NCBI GenBank assembly: GCA_965262595.1
Contig: OZ253548.1
Span: 2,046,001 to 2,110,000 of the forward strand
DNA: 64,000 nucleotides
Direction: 5' to 3'
Origin: CATQHB01 sp965262595
GTDB lineage: Bacteria; Chloroflexota; Dehalococcoidia; Lucifugimonadales; UBA3495
Part shown: positions 17,160 to 24,717 of the stretch, piece after piece
Numbering within the stretch: position 1 is the first letter of the stretch
How the letters are laid out: each line of letters begins with the position of its first letter
Made by a program: the position numbers and the translations under genes
The notes under the pieces: model-generated
The model's database searches: none
The model's input: the letters and a program-made list of their open reading frames with translations, nothing else
What the model was told of the DNA's origin: nothing

Positions 17160-17733
17160 AATAGCCGACGGAGCGGGTCAGGGGGAGCGTATCAATGCCG
17201 ACGCCGACGCCGCCACCAGAGCCGATGCTGCCGCTGCCGTGTCCGGCCAACCGCAAACCCCGGCATTGGACATACCCGGCCCAGTATAACCCTACCCTTG
17301 TAGGCTGTCAAAAAAGTGGCGGGAGGGTTCCGTTCTGTTTTAGGGAATGTAGCCTTGCCTACAAAATGCGCCATTCCAGTTTTGCCCGTTGACACCGACG
17401 GGCCCCGGACCGTGACATAGCCCCTAACAAAAAAGCACGCGGACATGGTTGTTGTTGCAACCAAAACCCGCGCCGAAACCCCTGAAGGGACCAAGCGTTT
17501 ACAAGCCAGCCTGGACGTATTTTATCAATCGTCCGGGTTTCTTGGCAATAGCCAATTGCCCTTCCTGACGGAGTTTCGGGAAGGGATTTTTTATGGCAAA
17601 GGGAAGAGTCAACCGGGTCGTGCAGGCGTATCGGGCAGCCAAGAAGACCGGACAACTCCCCCATCGAGGAGGAAAGAGTCAGGCAAAGGCCGCATGGCAT
17701 AAGATACGCGTCCCTCCCGTTGAGCTGACCCAA
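17160..17733. other. intergenic region without a convincing gene
   Basis: It separates glyA (minus) from the metallopeptidase gene, also minus. It contains CCGACGCCGCCACC-type simple repeats (17193-17235) and an inverted pair TTGTAGGC/GCCTACAA (17298-17305 and 17357-17364). Two overlapping plus-strand frames (from 17445 and 17593) lack family resemblance, and the second runs deep into the opposite-strand gene, so neither is annotated. Confidence 0.5.
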
Positions 17734-19485
17734 TCAGCGAACAGAACTCCCTACGGGGGGCCGTCTAATGGGAATCTCTACGGCGCGGTAGGCGGTTCCG
17801 CCAATGGTTACCAGCAGGTCGCCGTTGTCGTCCCATTCGCCGGTGTATTGGCATTCGTGCTTGGTCTCCCTGACCGAGTACCCTTTCCCAATGCCCCGGT
17901 CGTTGAGCCGCAAGGCGGTAGCGCAGGGACGGCCATTCTGGTCATGATATAACTTCCATCCTCCGGCTTCCTCCCAGGTCATATAGCCGAGGAAAGCGCC
18001 GTTGCCCCAATGGGCCTCCGGCTTCTCGCGGTAGCCGTACCATCGGTCAATGACACTCTGGCTGTCCGGGAAAGCCAAGCGGACTTGGTACACCCCAGAT
18101 AGCTTGTTTTCCCTGCGCGCCCAGAGGTCTTGAAACCCCCGCCGGAATTGCGCTTCGGTTAGGTTGTCGTAAAGGTCAAGGAACAGACCCTCCCCCAGGG
18201 TGTAGTTGCAGGTATAGCCGCCATCTCCTGGCCCGTATCTCCGGCTTTCCAACTGACTGATGCTGCGGGCTTGGGTGCAACTCTCACCCTGGCTAGTCAT
18301 TGCCCGCCCTACCCGCTTGTTTTCGGAGTAGATGGCAAGATATTCGGCGGCACCTTCGTTAAGCCACGTCTGCTCGCCAGCCCAGTAGTAATGAGCTACT
18401 TCGTGGGCGATGATTATGCCCAGGTCGTCCGCTCCCCACGCAGGAGCCGCGGCGTCATATTCCTGTAAGACCTCCATGTGCGTGCCTTTATGGACTCCGA
18501 CAAAGCCCCCGGTAATATTCAGGTCATCCACAAAGTCCAGCCGGATTTCGTTGCCGCGCAACGGTATGGGTTGGCCCATGTATTCCTCAACGGTTCTGAC
18601 CGCGTGTTCTAGGATTTCCATGCTTCGGTCGGAACCCAACCCCCCGGAGCGGTTTATCTTGAGATTGACCCGCCCACTATAAGGCAGGTCAACGGAACTG
18701 GTCTCAACCTGGGTAGCACGGAACGCGCCGCTACTGCGGGTGACGCAAATCAGCTTGTTCGCGCCCTGCTTGGTGTAGTAGTTGGTGCTGCAGTAGGGAA
18801 TGGTTACCTGCTGGGCTCTGGCTGTCCGCAGGCTGGCTGCCAGAGTTGAGATCTGGGTGTTCAGGGAGGTTACGTTTCGAGTTAGTCTGTTATTTGTCGA
18901 AGCTAGGACACCGTTCCGTTGGGTCAGCGAGTTCTTGTCCCGGGTCAACGCGCTGTTCTCCTGGGTTAGAGTGTTCCGTTCCCGAACCAGAGTGTCGTGG
19001 GTTGACTCAAGGCGGCGCACCGAGGCGTCAAGTTGGGTTACGGATTCCTCCAGACCGGCGTTGGCGCGGGCGAGGTGGTCTATCTGTTCCTCGTTGCTTG
19101 CGATTACCGCGTAGGTCCGCTTTATTTCCTGATTGGCCGTTCCTACCACCTTGTTGCTACGCTTTCGCTCTTCCACCACCTGCTGGTTAAGAGTTTCAAC
19201 GACCCGGTTCCGCTCATTCCTTTCGCTGTCAAGGCTATAGCTGAGCGTGTTGACCTTCTGGTTGGCTTGGTTCAAGGTGTTGTGCAATTCCCCAAGTGCA
19301 TCGTACAGGTAAAGGACGTTGTATCCCAAAAAGGCGGTGGCGACCGCGCTTGCCAGGAACAGGAAAAGGACGATGCCCAGCCACACCTTAAGCCCGGTGT
19401 TCCGGCGCGTGGGCCGCAGTTGCTCCAGTAGTTGCGGGTTCCGGCTGACCCGCCTTGACGCTTCCCAATCTTCTTGGCTGAACAC
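17734..19485 (-). CDS. membrane-anchored coiled-coil gluzincin-type metallopeptidase
   Basis: The ~583-residue protein has, in order: a short cytoplasmic segment, one transmembrane helix (residues ~33-58, 'WLGIVLFLFLASAVATAFLG'), a long coiled coil (~60-225, rich in heptads and repeated 'RNTLTQENSALTRDKNSLTQ'), and a C-terminal domain with HEVAH (~361-365) and 'WLNEGAAEYLA' (~374-384). HExxH plus a downstream glutamate in NEGxAEY is the gluzincin (M1-like) zinc site. Topology places the peptidase outside the cell. GTG at 19485 follows GGAGG, though only 3 nt away; GTG at 19500 has no such site. No known family matches the full architecture. Two small membrane ORFs lie upstream. The substrate is unknown. 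Confidence 0.72.
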   Translation of the reverse strand: MFSQEDWEASRRVSRNPQLLEQLRPTRRNTGLKVWLGIVLFLFLASAVATAFLGYNVLYLYDALGELHNTLNQANQKVNTLSYSLDSERNERNRVVETLNQQVVEERKRSNKVVGTANQEIKRTYAVIASNEEQIDHLARANAGLEESVTQLDASVRRLESTHDTLVRERNTLTQENSALTRDKNSLTQRNGVLASTNNRLTRNVTSLNTQISTLAASLRTARAQQVTIPYCSTNYYTKQGANKLICVTRSSGAFRATQVETSSVDLPYSGRVNLKINRSGGLGSDRSMEILEHAVRTVEEYMGQPIPLRGNEIRLDFVDDLNITGGFVGVHKGTHMEVLQEYDAAAPAWGADDLGIIIAHEVAHYYWAGEQTWLNEGAAEYLAIYSENKRVGRAMTSQGESCTQARSISQLESRRYGPGDGGYTCNYTLGEGLFLDLYDNLTEAQFRRGFQDLWARRENKLSGVYQVRLAFPDSQSVIDRWYGYREKPEAHWGNGAFLGYMTWEEAGGWKLYHDQNGRPCATALRLNDRGIGKGYSVRETKHECQYTGEWDDNGDLLVTIGGTAYRAVEIPIRRPPVGSSVR

Positions 19486-19515
19486 GATCCTCCATTTCAC
19501 AAAAGCGAGTATTGG

Positions 19516-19656
19516 TTACGGTCCCGTGCTGCTACTCCAGTTGCATACGGGGTTGGCCGGTTCCGACTCCTGGCAGGCCGCGTTCAGGTCAACGCAGACT
19601 ACGATGATCGCCAAGCAGACAAGGGTCTCTGTGATTAGCCATAGGGTTAGAGGCAT
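19516..19656 (-). CDS. small single-pass membrane protein (46 aa)
   Basis: An ATG at 19656 opens 46 codons. The N-terminal 'LWLITETLVCLAIIVVCV' is a convincing transmembrane or signal helix, followed by a short polar tail with two cysteines ('NAACQ', 'PVCNW'). GGG-rich sequence lies upstream of the ATG. It lies between the metallopeptidase and another small membrane ORF, all on the minus strand. No family recognised; it could still be a chance ORF. Confidence 0.35.
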   Translation of the reverse strand: MPLTLWLITETLVCLAIIVVCVDLNAACQESEPANPVCNWSSSTGP

Positions 19657-19686
19657 CCCACCGCCCTACTTCCTACTTCCTGCTTC

Positions 19687-19938
19687 CTACTTCCTGCGCC
19701 TCTGTCGCCAGCGGCGCCACTCCCCCACGGCGATATAGCCGAAGAGGACCAGCAGCAGAGTTCTTCTTGCCCCTTCTATCAGAGGTGCGACTTCCGTTCC
19801 CGTCCGCCACTCCCACAGGATTATTCCTACGCCGAACAGGAATAGTGCCACTATTAGACGAATGGCCCAGTGGCTCCAGTAGAAGACCACGTCCTCTTCG
19901 GTTCCACCCGGTACAAACCTACAGCAGACACTCACCAT
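19687..19938 (-). CDS. small two-helix membrane protein
   Basis: Reading from ATG at 19938 gives about 83 residues with two hydrophobic segments: 'WAIRLIVALFLFGVGIILW' and 'TLLLVLFGYIAVGEW'. They are separated by 'EWRTGTEVAPLIEGAR' and followed by a basic tail RRWRQRRRK. Earlier ATG/GTG codons (19953, 20001) are possible. It lies upstream of, and in the same direction as, the 46-residue membrane ORF and the metallopeptidase, so they may form an operon. No family recognised. Confidence 0.45.
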   Translation of the reverse strand: MVSVCCRFVPGGTEEDVVFYWSHWAIRLIVALFLFGVGIILWEWRTGTEVAPLIEGARRTLLLVLFGYIAVGEWRRWRQRRRK

Positions 19939-20040
19939 CCTGGGCTTAAGCATGAGGGCGCTCGGCAGGAATGTCAGGTCAGACACACCACGATGAACCA
20001 CGCAATAATCTCGGAACTCACGTTATCCACCATCCCATTA

Positions 20041-20105
20041 CTCCTTTGCAGAATTTCCCCACAAAGGAGAAATCCCGCCGCTACTTTTTTCGGTTAGCGG
20101 CGGGA
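20041..20105. repeat. two adjacent hairpins
   Basis: CTCCTTTG/CAAAGGAG (20041-20048 and 20062-20069) is followed at once by an 11-bp perfect stem, TCCCGCCGCTA/TAGCGGCGGGA (20073-20083 and 20095-20105), with a T-rich loop. On the minus strand the loop is A-rich. The pair may act as a terminator or a transposon-related palindrome. It ends 4 bp before the promoter of the putative small RNA. Confidence 0.6.
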
Positions 20106-20108
20106 AAT

Positions 20109-20137
20109 TTGCACAAGCCGAAAAGACCCTATATAAT
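20109..20137 (+). promoter_or_regulatory. strong sigma-70-like promoter
   Basis: TTGCAC (20109-20114) and a perfect TATAAT (20132-20137) are 17 bp apart. No coding sequence follows. Instead, a hairpin with a T-tract lies ~60-80 bp downstream, which suggests a small RNA. Confidence 0.6.
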
Positions 20138-20141
20138 GTGG

Positions 20142-20219
20142 GTGCTTTTAGGTTCGACTTGCGGCCCCGCCGCTTCTATTACCCCATGCAGATTCCCAGC
20201 GTGTCACCGCTGGGTTTTT
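20142..20219 (+). ncRNA. putative small RNA of ~78 nt
   Basis: The segment lies between a consensus-like promoter and a rho-independent terminator. It contains a stable GCGGC-CCC-GCCGC mini-hairpin (20161-20173) and no ORF of note. The 5' part 'GGUGCUUUUAGGUUCGACUU' loosely resembles the 5' end of tmRNA (GG...GGNUUCGAC), but nothing resembling a tmRNA 3' half, tag frame or CCA end follows, so that identity is not claimed. It could also be a leader or attenuator of a lost gene. Confidence 0.45.
20195..20219 (+). terminator. rho-independent terminator
   Basis: CCCAGCG (20195-20201) pairs with CGCTGGG (20208-20214) around a 6-nt loop and is followed immediately by TTTTT. It is the expected end of the small transcript that begins near 20142. 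Confidence 0.7.
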
Positions 20220-20482
20220 GCGTTTCAGGGGTGCCGGAATCATACTGGCCCTATGTTAGGTCTCCAGTATCCTCTACTGCACCTCCCAACTTGCCACAAA
20301 ATCCCTAGACGTGATTTATACTACAGGAACACTAAACCAATACCAAGGTGGGATGTGCATTTCAGGATCTTGAAGACGACCGAAAGGACTCTACGGCTCG
20401 TCATATCACCTTTGGTCACCAACCGGGGCGGCACCGACAGTGCAGTCTTGGGATATATACATTTCACCTTGGCTTTAGTTTA

Positions 20483-20596
20483 GGAAACCTCTGAATAAAT
20501 CATTAAACGCCAACGCCCTCATCCGGTCGTTCCGGCGCAGGCAGGAACGACGGGTAGGGTTCAATATCCAGGTCACGGACTTGTTCAGAGGTACCC
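20483..20596 (-). mobile_element. MITE copy A (TA-flanked, 114 bp, internally deleted)
   Basis: The ends are GGGTACCTCTGAACAAGTCC (minus strand) and its imperfect inverted copy GGAAACCTCTGAATAAATC. Both are flanked by TA (20481-20482 and 20597-20598). About 45 bp of the internal hairpin present in other copies is missing. The right end forms the TAG stop of the lactonase gene: TA from the target plus G from the element. Confidence 0.8.
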
Positions 20597-21654
20597 TAGC
20601 CGTCTAAATTAGTAACCAGCACCCACATGGGCCTTTGACCCACCGGGTAAACCTCCATTGGCGCAAGCTCCCCGGTAGCTCCGTCTATCCGGTAGGAGGC
20701 GAGCTGTCCCGACTCGGACCCGGCGGCGAAGAGGAACTTGCCCTGGGGCTCCAGGCTGAAGGCGCTGGGCACCGGTTCCGTTGCAACCTGACCGCGGGGG
20801 GTCAACCGACCGGTTTCGGCGTCCACCGCAAACCCGGCTACGCTGTTGTGGCCTCGATTGGGAACGTACAGGAACTCTCCGGAAGCAGAGATCTGGATTT
20901 GGGAGCAGGTGTTCCTGCCCGAAAAGCCGTCGGGCAAGGTGGCGATGGTCTGCAACGCCCCCAGCCTGCCGGTTGCCGGGTCCAGAGCATAGCTGGTTAC
21001 GCTGCAACCCTGCTCATCAGAGAAATAGGCGATGTCTTTGGTTGGATGGTAGCAGAAATGGCGCGGGCCGAGGAACTCGGTCATTTCCAGCTTCAGCGGA
21101 GAGTTGGGAGTCAACTTCCCGGTGTTCTCATCAAACCGGAACTGGTAAATTGCGTTCGGCCCATAGTTATCGCTGGCGGGCTGCATGACGTTATCGGCTA
21201 TGCGGGCGATGTGGGGCACAAAAGCATAGCGGTTAGAACGGTCAACCAGTATCGAATGGGCGCCGTTCTCGGTCTCAATCCATTCAACCGGCGGGCCAAC
21301 GACCGCGCCGTCATCGCCAATGGCGTGGACTCCCACCCGCGCGCCTTGATAATGGGACGAAAGCATATACCTGCCGCGGCGGTCGGTGGACAAATAGGTG
21401 GGGGAGGCTTCCAGGGAGATTCTCCCAATCTGCGCGAGTTCCCCGGTTACCTGGTCAACACGGTAACTGGACAACTCATTGCTGTTGCGATGTCCGATGT
21501 AAATCGTCCGTCGGTCCGGGCTGATTGCCCCCACCGAGGGGCCGCCGCCGACCGGCGCCTCGCCTTTGGGTTCCAGGCTGCCCGTCTCCGGGTCCATCGC
21601 AAGAACCAGAACCTTGTCATCTTCCTGCAGGGCAACGTACATATAATAAGCCAC
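20596..21654 (-). CDS. lactonase family beta-propeller protein (6-phosphogluconolactonase-like)
   Basis: The ~352-residue protein belongs to the seven-bladed Pgl/lactonase family (PF10282). It starts 'AYYMYVALQEDDKVLVLAMD', then has 'GAISPDRRTIYIGHRNSNEL', 'STDRRGRYMLSSHYQGARVG', 'GPRHFCYHPTKDIAYFSDEQ' and 'YVPNRGHNSVAGFAVDAETG'. Members hydrolyse 6-phosphogluconolactone or other lactones. GTG at 21654 is chosen because AGGAGG lies 7 nt upstream; the ATG at 21684 has no such site. The stop codon is created at the junction with a MITE, so the original C-terminus probably ended at or near this site. The physiological substrate is not determined. Confidence 0.85.
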   Translation of the reverse strand: MAYYMYVALQEDDKVLVLAMDPETGSLEPKGEAPVGGGPSVGAISPDRRTIYIGHRNSNELSSYRVDQVTGELAQIGRISLEASPTYLSTDRRGRYMLSSHYQGARVGVHAIGDDGAVVGPPVEWIETENGAHSILVDRSNRYAFVPHIARIADNVMQPASDNYGPNAIYQFRFDENTGKLTPNSPLKLEMTEFLGPRHFCYHPTKDIAYFSDEQGCSVTSYALDPATGRLGALQTIATLPDGFSGRNTCSQIQISASGEFLYVPNRGHNSVAGFAVDAETGRLTPRGQVATEPVPSAFSLEPQGKFLFAAGSESGQLASYRIDGATGELAPMEVYPVGQRPMWVLVTNLDG

Positions 21655-21812
21655 TTCGAGACCTCCTCTGCCGCTCATATCCAACGCTGATGTCCAGCAT
21701 CTTATTCAAAACTACCCGCTCATCTCATGGTTCATGGTGTGCCGGTCAAATCACCTCAATTCCTTAAGTCTTCAATAAATCCTCAATTATTCAATGCTCC
21801 GGCGCCGGAGGA

Positions 21813-22640
21813 TCACCCCTGCGCTTTCAGATCAGCAATTTGCGCCTCCAGCGCCAGGACGCTGACCGTGTCGCCGTCGGAGAGACGGAAGCAGCGGTCC
21901 AGGTATAACTGCGCCAGACGAGAGCCTTTAGCCGTGGGCTCCCGGGCAAAGGCCAGCAGGTTCAACACCTGAAACTCCTCCGGCAAGTACCGCGCCAGAG
22001 CGTTGATCTCCTCGGTCACCTCCCCGGTCGTACCCTCGTCCCGCCCCTCCTGGGCAAATTGCAGCCGGCCCAGCAGCCGGCCCAGCTCGGCCAGCTTGTC
22101 CCGCTCGCCCATCAGGCTGAACAGGACTTCATTGACCTGGTAGGACGTGTCCGATTCCGGGGCTGATTCACCCCCCCTTTCCCTTACCGATTCCGACGGC
22201 CCGCCGACGGCCTCCGGTGACCTGGGACTCAGGATTCCCCCCGGCTGGACGGTTCCCCGGTCGAAATACTCGGTGCACAACTGGGCGTAGGACTGCACCG
22301 CCTCGGTGGTGGACTCCATCATCCGGGGCAAATCAAAGGAGAACATATTGGAGCCAAAGACCAGGTCATCCTCCCGCAGCTCGCACAACCGCTCCAACTC
22401 GCGGTAGCTGTCCACCGGTTCCGGCACCGGAGGCATGGCAAAGGCCGAAAAGTCGTTCAGGGGCAGGTTGCCCAGGTGCGAGGCCAGGAAGGGCGGCACG
22501 TACTTGCCGAAGTCGGCCTGCACCGGCAGGATAACCACGTAGGTGGCATATACTTTATCCGGCTCGGTGTCCACCCGAAAATAGAGCAAGGCATGGCCCC
22601 TGGGGCGCTGGGAATCCCCGCGGTCAAATGTCAAATCCAT
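21813..22640 (-). CDS. conserved hypothetical protein
   Basis: ATG at 22640, behind GGAAGGG, gives 275 residues. The first half is beta-rich ('ALLYFRVDTEPDKVYATYVV', 'LPLNDFSAFAMPPVPEPV'). The middle has 'LVFGSNMFSFDLPRMMESTT', and the C-terminal half is helical with leucine/glutamate-rich stretches ('GERDKLAELGRLLGRLQFAQ', 'LALEAQIADLKAQG'). A Pro/Ser/Glu-rich linker lies around residue 150. The longer frame reaching 23384 overlaps the MaoC gene and is rejected. It is soluble, with no signal peptide. I do not recognise the family. It may be lineage-specific to this Chloroflexota group. Confidence 0.7.
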   Translation of the reverse strand: MDLTFDRGDSQRPRGHALLYFRVDTEPDKVYATYVVILPVQADFGKYVPPFLASHLGNLPLNDFSAFAMPPVPEPVDSYRELERLCELREDDLVFGSNMFSFDLPRMMESTTEAVQSYAQLCTEYFDRGTVQPGGILSPRSPEAVGGPSESVRERGGESAPESDTSYQVNEVLFSLMGERDKLAELGRLLGRLQFAQEGRDEGTTGEVTEEINALARYLPEEFQVLNLLAFAREPTAKGSRLAQLYLDRCFRLSDGDTVSVLALEAQIADLKAQG

Positions 22641-22964
22641 ACACCCTTCCCATCCATACAGTACAGTCAGCTCGGCGGTCGCCAAGTTCCCCGGTCCCTT
22701 CGGCGGCCGATCCGGCCCTATCGCCAATGCAGCGACCTGAGGCCAATTATAGATTAAAGGCGGCGGCGGGGCTACACCCGAGTTAAAGGTTAGGAGAATA
22801 TCATTAGAGGTAGAATGCCTGGATCCGGCGCGGGCCGGGGTGACGGTAACCGTAACCCTACCGCAGCCCCGCGTTGACTTGCCCCTTTCCGTCCAGTATT
22901 GTATAAGCAACGGACACAATAACATCATCCGGAAGAATCCGGAAGACAATGAGGAGTCGGGTAT
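22641..22964. other. divergent promoter region
   Basis: This gap lies between the hypothetical gene (minus) and the MaoC pair (plus). A plausible plus-strand promoter is TTGACT (22874-22879), 17 bp, TATTGT (22897-22902). The ribosome-binding sequence AATGAGGAG precedes the first MaoC gene. Nothing else is recognised. Confidence 0.45.
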
Positions 22965-23390
22965 ATGGCTGATGACCAGTTGAAACTCTTCAACTACGAC
23001 GAGATTGTAATTGGCGAGGAGTTGGGGTCTTATGAGTACTTGCTGACTCAGGAGATGCTGGACAACTTCCGCGCCGCGGTGGAGGACCCGGACGCTCCCT
23101 ACCCCACGCTGGCGGTCAAGCACGACGCCACCGCCCTGGCGATGGTTTACGACGACCAGACCGGCGGGGTGAATGCCGGCAACGAGGTGGAGTTCTTCAA
23201 TCCGCCCATTCCAGGGAAACGGGTGAAGGTTACCGGACGGGTTTACGACAAGTATCTCCGGCGGGACAAGCCCTATATGGTCATTGAGGCCACCGCCGAG
23301 GATGAGGACGGACGCTTGATCGAGAAGCTGCGCACTTACCAGATGAAAAAACCTGACGAGGTGGGAAAGAAATGGCATCCTCAATCGTAG
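22965..23390 (+). CDS. MaoC-like hotdog-fold dehydratase subunit, FAS1_DH-like N-type
   Basis: The 141-residue single-hotdog protein has an N-terminal 'EIVIGEELGSYEYLLTQEML' and 'DNFRAAVEDPDAPYPTLAVK', followed by strands such as 'NEVEFFNPPIPGKRVKVTGR' and 'DKYLRRDKPYMVIEATAEDE'. It resembles the FAS1/MaoC-N half of (R)-specific acyl-CoA hydratases. The D-x4-H dyad is not obvious here. Its 3' end overlaps the next MaoC-like gene by 19 bp, so the two are almost certainly translated together. They would then form a heterodimer, as in actinobacterial HadAB/ChsH-type hydratases (inference). Substrate unknown. Confidence 0.78.
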   Translation: MADDQLKLFNYDEIVIGEELGSYEYLLTQEMLDNFRAAVEDPDAPYPTLAVKHDATALAMVYDDQTGGVNAGNEVEFFNPPIPGKRVKVTGRVYDKYLRRDKPYMVIEATAEDEDGRLIEKLRTYQMKKPDEVGKKWHPQS

Positions 23391-23791
23391 ATAACGCTCC
23401 CATACCTTCGGTTACCAAGTCGATCACCCAGGAAAGCATCAACGGCTTTGAATCCTGCGGCATCCTGGAACGGCAGAACATCCATAACGACCCGGAGTTG
23501 GCCGCCCGGCGGTTGGGCACCACCTATGCCATCGCCTCGGGCCGGATGTCCATAACCTTCGCCGCCGAATCCCTGCGCAAGTTCTTCGGGCCGGAGGTGT
23601 TCAACCACACCGGCACGGTCAACCTGAAGTTCCTCCGCCCGGTGAAGGACGGCGACACGGTCACTGTCACCGGCTCGGTAATCCAGCAGGAACCGGTGGA
23701 GCAAGGCACCCTGGTAACGGTGCAATTGCAGTGCCACAACCAGAACGGCGACACCACGGCCATCGGCCAGGGCAACGCCATCGTCTCCTAA
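23372..23791 (+). CDS. MaoC-like hotdog-fold dehydratase subunit, second partner
   Basis: The 139-residue protein contains 'YAIASGRMSITFAAESLRKF', 'NHTGTVNLKFLRPVKDGDTV' and 'TVTGSVIQQEPVEQGTLVTV', the MaoC C-type strand order with the typical 'G..v..rfl.Pv..GDtv' motif. It overlaps the previous gene by 19 bp. Together the pair would form one acyl-CoA hydratase. Other acyl-CoA genes in the window (CoA-transferases, acyl-CoA dehydrogenase-like) fit a catabolic role, though none is adjacent. No catalytic residue can be assigned with confidence from this sequence alone. Confidence 0.78.
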   Translation: MASSIVDNAPIPSVTKSITQESINGFESCGILERQNIHNDPELAARRLGTTYAIASGRMSITFAAESLRKFFGPEVFNHTGTVNLKFLRPVKDGDTVTVTGSVIQQEPVEQGTLVTVQLQCHNQNGDTTAIGQGNAIVS

Positions 23792-24417
23792 CCCAACCCA
23801 ACCATACTGACGGGTCAATGGCGACTCGCCGCCAACCGTCCCGTTCGTATAATAGCTGATTTACACACCCCCGCCCGGCCCCCTGGGCAGGGGTGCTCCT
23901 TTTACCCATCTATCCATATCTACCCATCCTTTTTTGCGGCATTATGGCCCGGCAATGCCCGCCTACCCTCACCTGGAACGCTGCCACGGCTAACTTGCAG
24001 GAGCTTATAGACTTCGGCGGCCCTACGGTCCCACTCTACCAGCGGTGATACTTCGTGGTCTTAAATGCCATTGCCCCGGCCCAAACCCCCGCGCCCCTCG
24101 ATTATCCAGCGAAAGACTATCCAGGGCAATCGGCTCATGGTGAGACGGTCGAACCACAATCCCATCCCTCGACCCGCTCAGGATGAGCCGGGGTTTGTAC
24201 CCACCCTCCGACCCGCTCAGGGGGAACGGGATACACCTGAACCAGGCCTTTCGAAAGGCCCCACCGCCAATCCTACCTTGAATTGCCCGCCTTATTAGGC
24301 TAAACTGGCTTAGTTATTTCAAGCTGCCTTGAGGCTGTCCGAAGCCGGGGGCAGCCGCTTTCCGGCAATTGCCGGTTGTTGTTAGATGCTCATTTTCGCA
24401 AGCAAAAGGGGAGGGTC
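23792..24417. other. repeat-bearing intergenic region upstream of the selenoprotein gene
   Basis: It contains two tandem copies of the REP-like motif in reverse orientation (24166-24191 and 24204-24230, core CGACCCGCTCAGGATGAGCC), then GGCCTTTCGAAAGGCC (a 16-bp palindrome near 24246-24261). A segment CGAAGCCGGGGG...CGCTTTCCGG (~24341-24365) is also found near 5583-5608. No gene is seen. Confidence 0.55.
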
Positions 24418-24717
24418 ATGCCAGGAGCAGAGTTCGGTAAAGTTGAAGTGGATATTGTTTATTGCGTCCCTTGAGGCTACCACGCAGTCGCCATGTGGCT
24501 GGCGACCGAGTTCTGGCGGTCTCAGGAGGCGGGCGACATCGCCCTGAAGTTGACCCCGGCCGGCGGCGGCCGGTTGGAAGTTTACCTGGATGGAGACAAG
24601 ATTTTCGACCGTAATGACGAGGGCGGCGTTTATCCCAATCTGAGCCGGGTCAATGAGTTGAAGATGGAAGTCGCCGAGAAAATCTTTGAGGTTGATGAGG
24701 CAGTGGCCAACGGCTAG
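24418..24717 (+). CDS. Rdx-family (SelW-like) selenoprotein, in-frame UGA = Sec19
   Basis: ATG at 24418, behind GGGGAGGG at 4 nt, opens a 99-residue frame interrupted only by TGA at 24472-24474. Around it the translation is 'VDIVYCVPUGYHAVAMWLA', the CxxU redox motif of the Rdx/SelW family, whose non-Sec members read 'EYCVPCGY'. Downstream, 'IALKLTPAGGGRLEVYLDGD' and 'FDRNDEGGVYPN' match the rest of the thioredoxin-like fold. Twelve bases after UGA, GTCGCCA and TGGCGAC form a 7-bp stem around TGTGGC (24487-24506), positioned like a bacterial SECIS. A standard caller would only report the 3' part from 24493. The role is thiol redox, partner unknown. It implies selABCD elsewhere in the genome. 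Confidence 0.88.
24487..24506 (+). promoter_or_regulatory. SECIS-like stem-loop after the UGA codon
   Basis: Stem GTCGCCA (24487-24493)/TGGCGAC (24500-24506) with a 6-nt TGTGGC apical loop that includes G/U. The loop lies ~20-25 nt after UGA, the spacing expected for bacterial SECIS elements bound by SelB. The codons within it still fit the Rdx protein. Confidence 0.72.

Noticed and set aside
17593..17952. Plus-strand ORF of 119 codons with GGGAAGGG upstream
   Set aside because: More than half lies antisense within the well-supported metallopeptidase gene and the product has no recognisable features.
20142..20500. Possible tmRNA (5' segment GGUGCUUUUAGGUUCGACUU)
   Set aside because: No tag-peptide frame, pseudoknots or 3' TUCGA...CCA half follow, and a rho-independent terminator ends the transcript after about 78 nt.
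22641..23384. N-terminal extension of the 21813-22640 hypothetical gene to 23384
   Set aside because: It would run antisense through the MaoC-like gene. The ATG at 22640 has a good ribosome-binding site.
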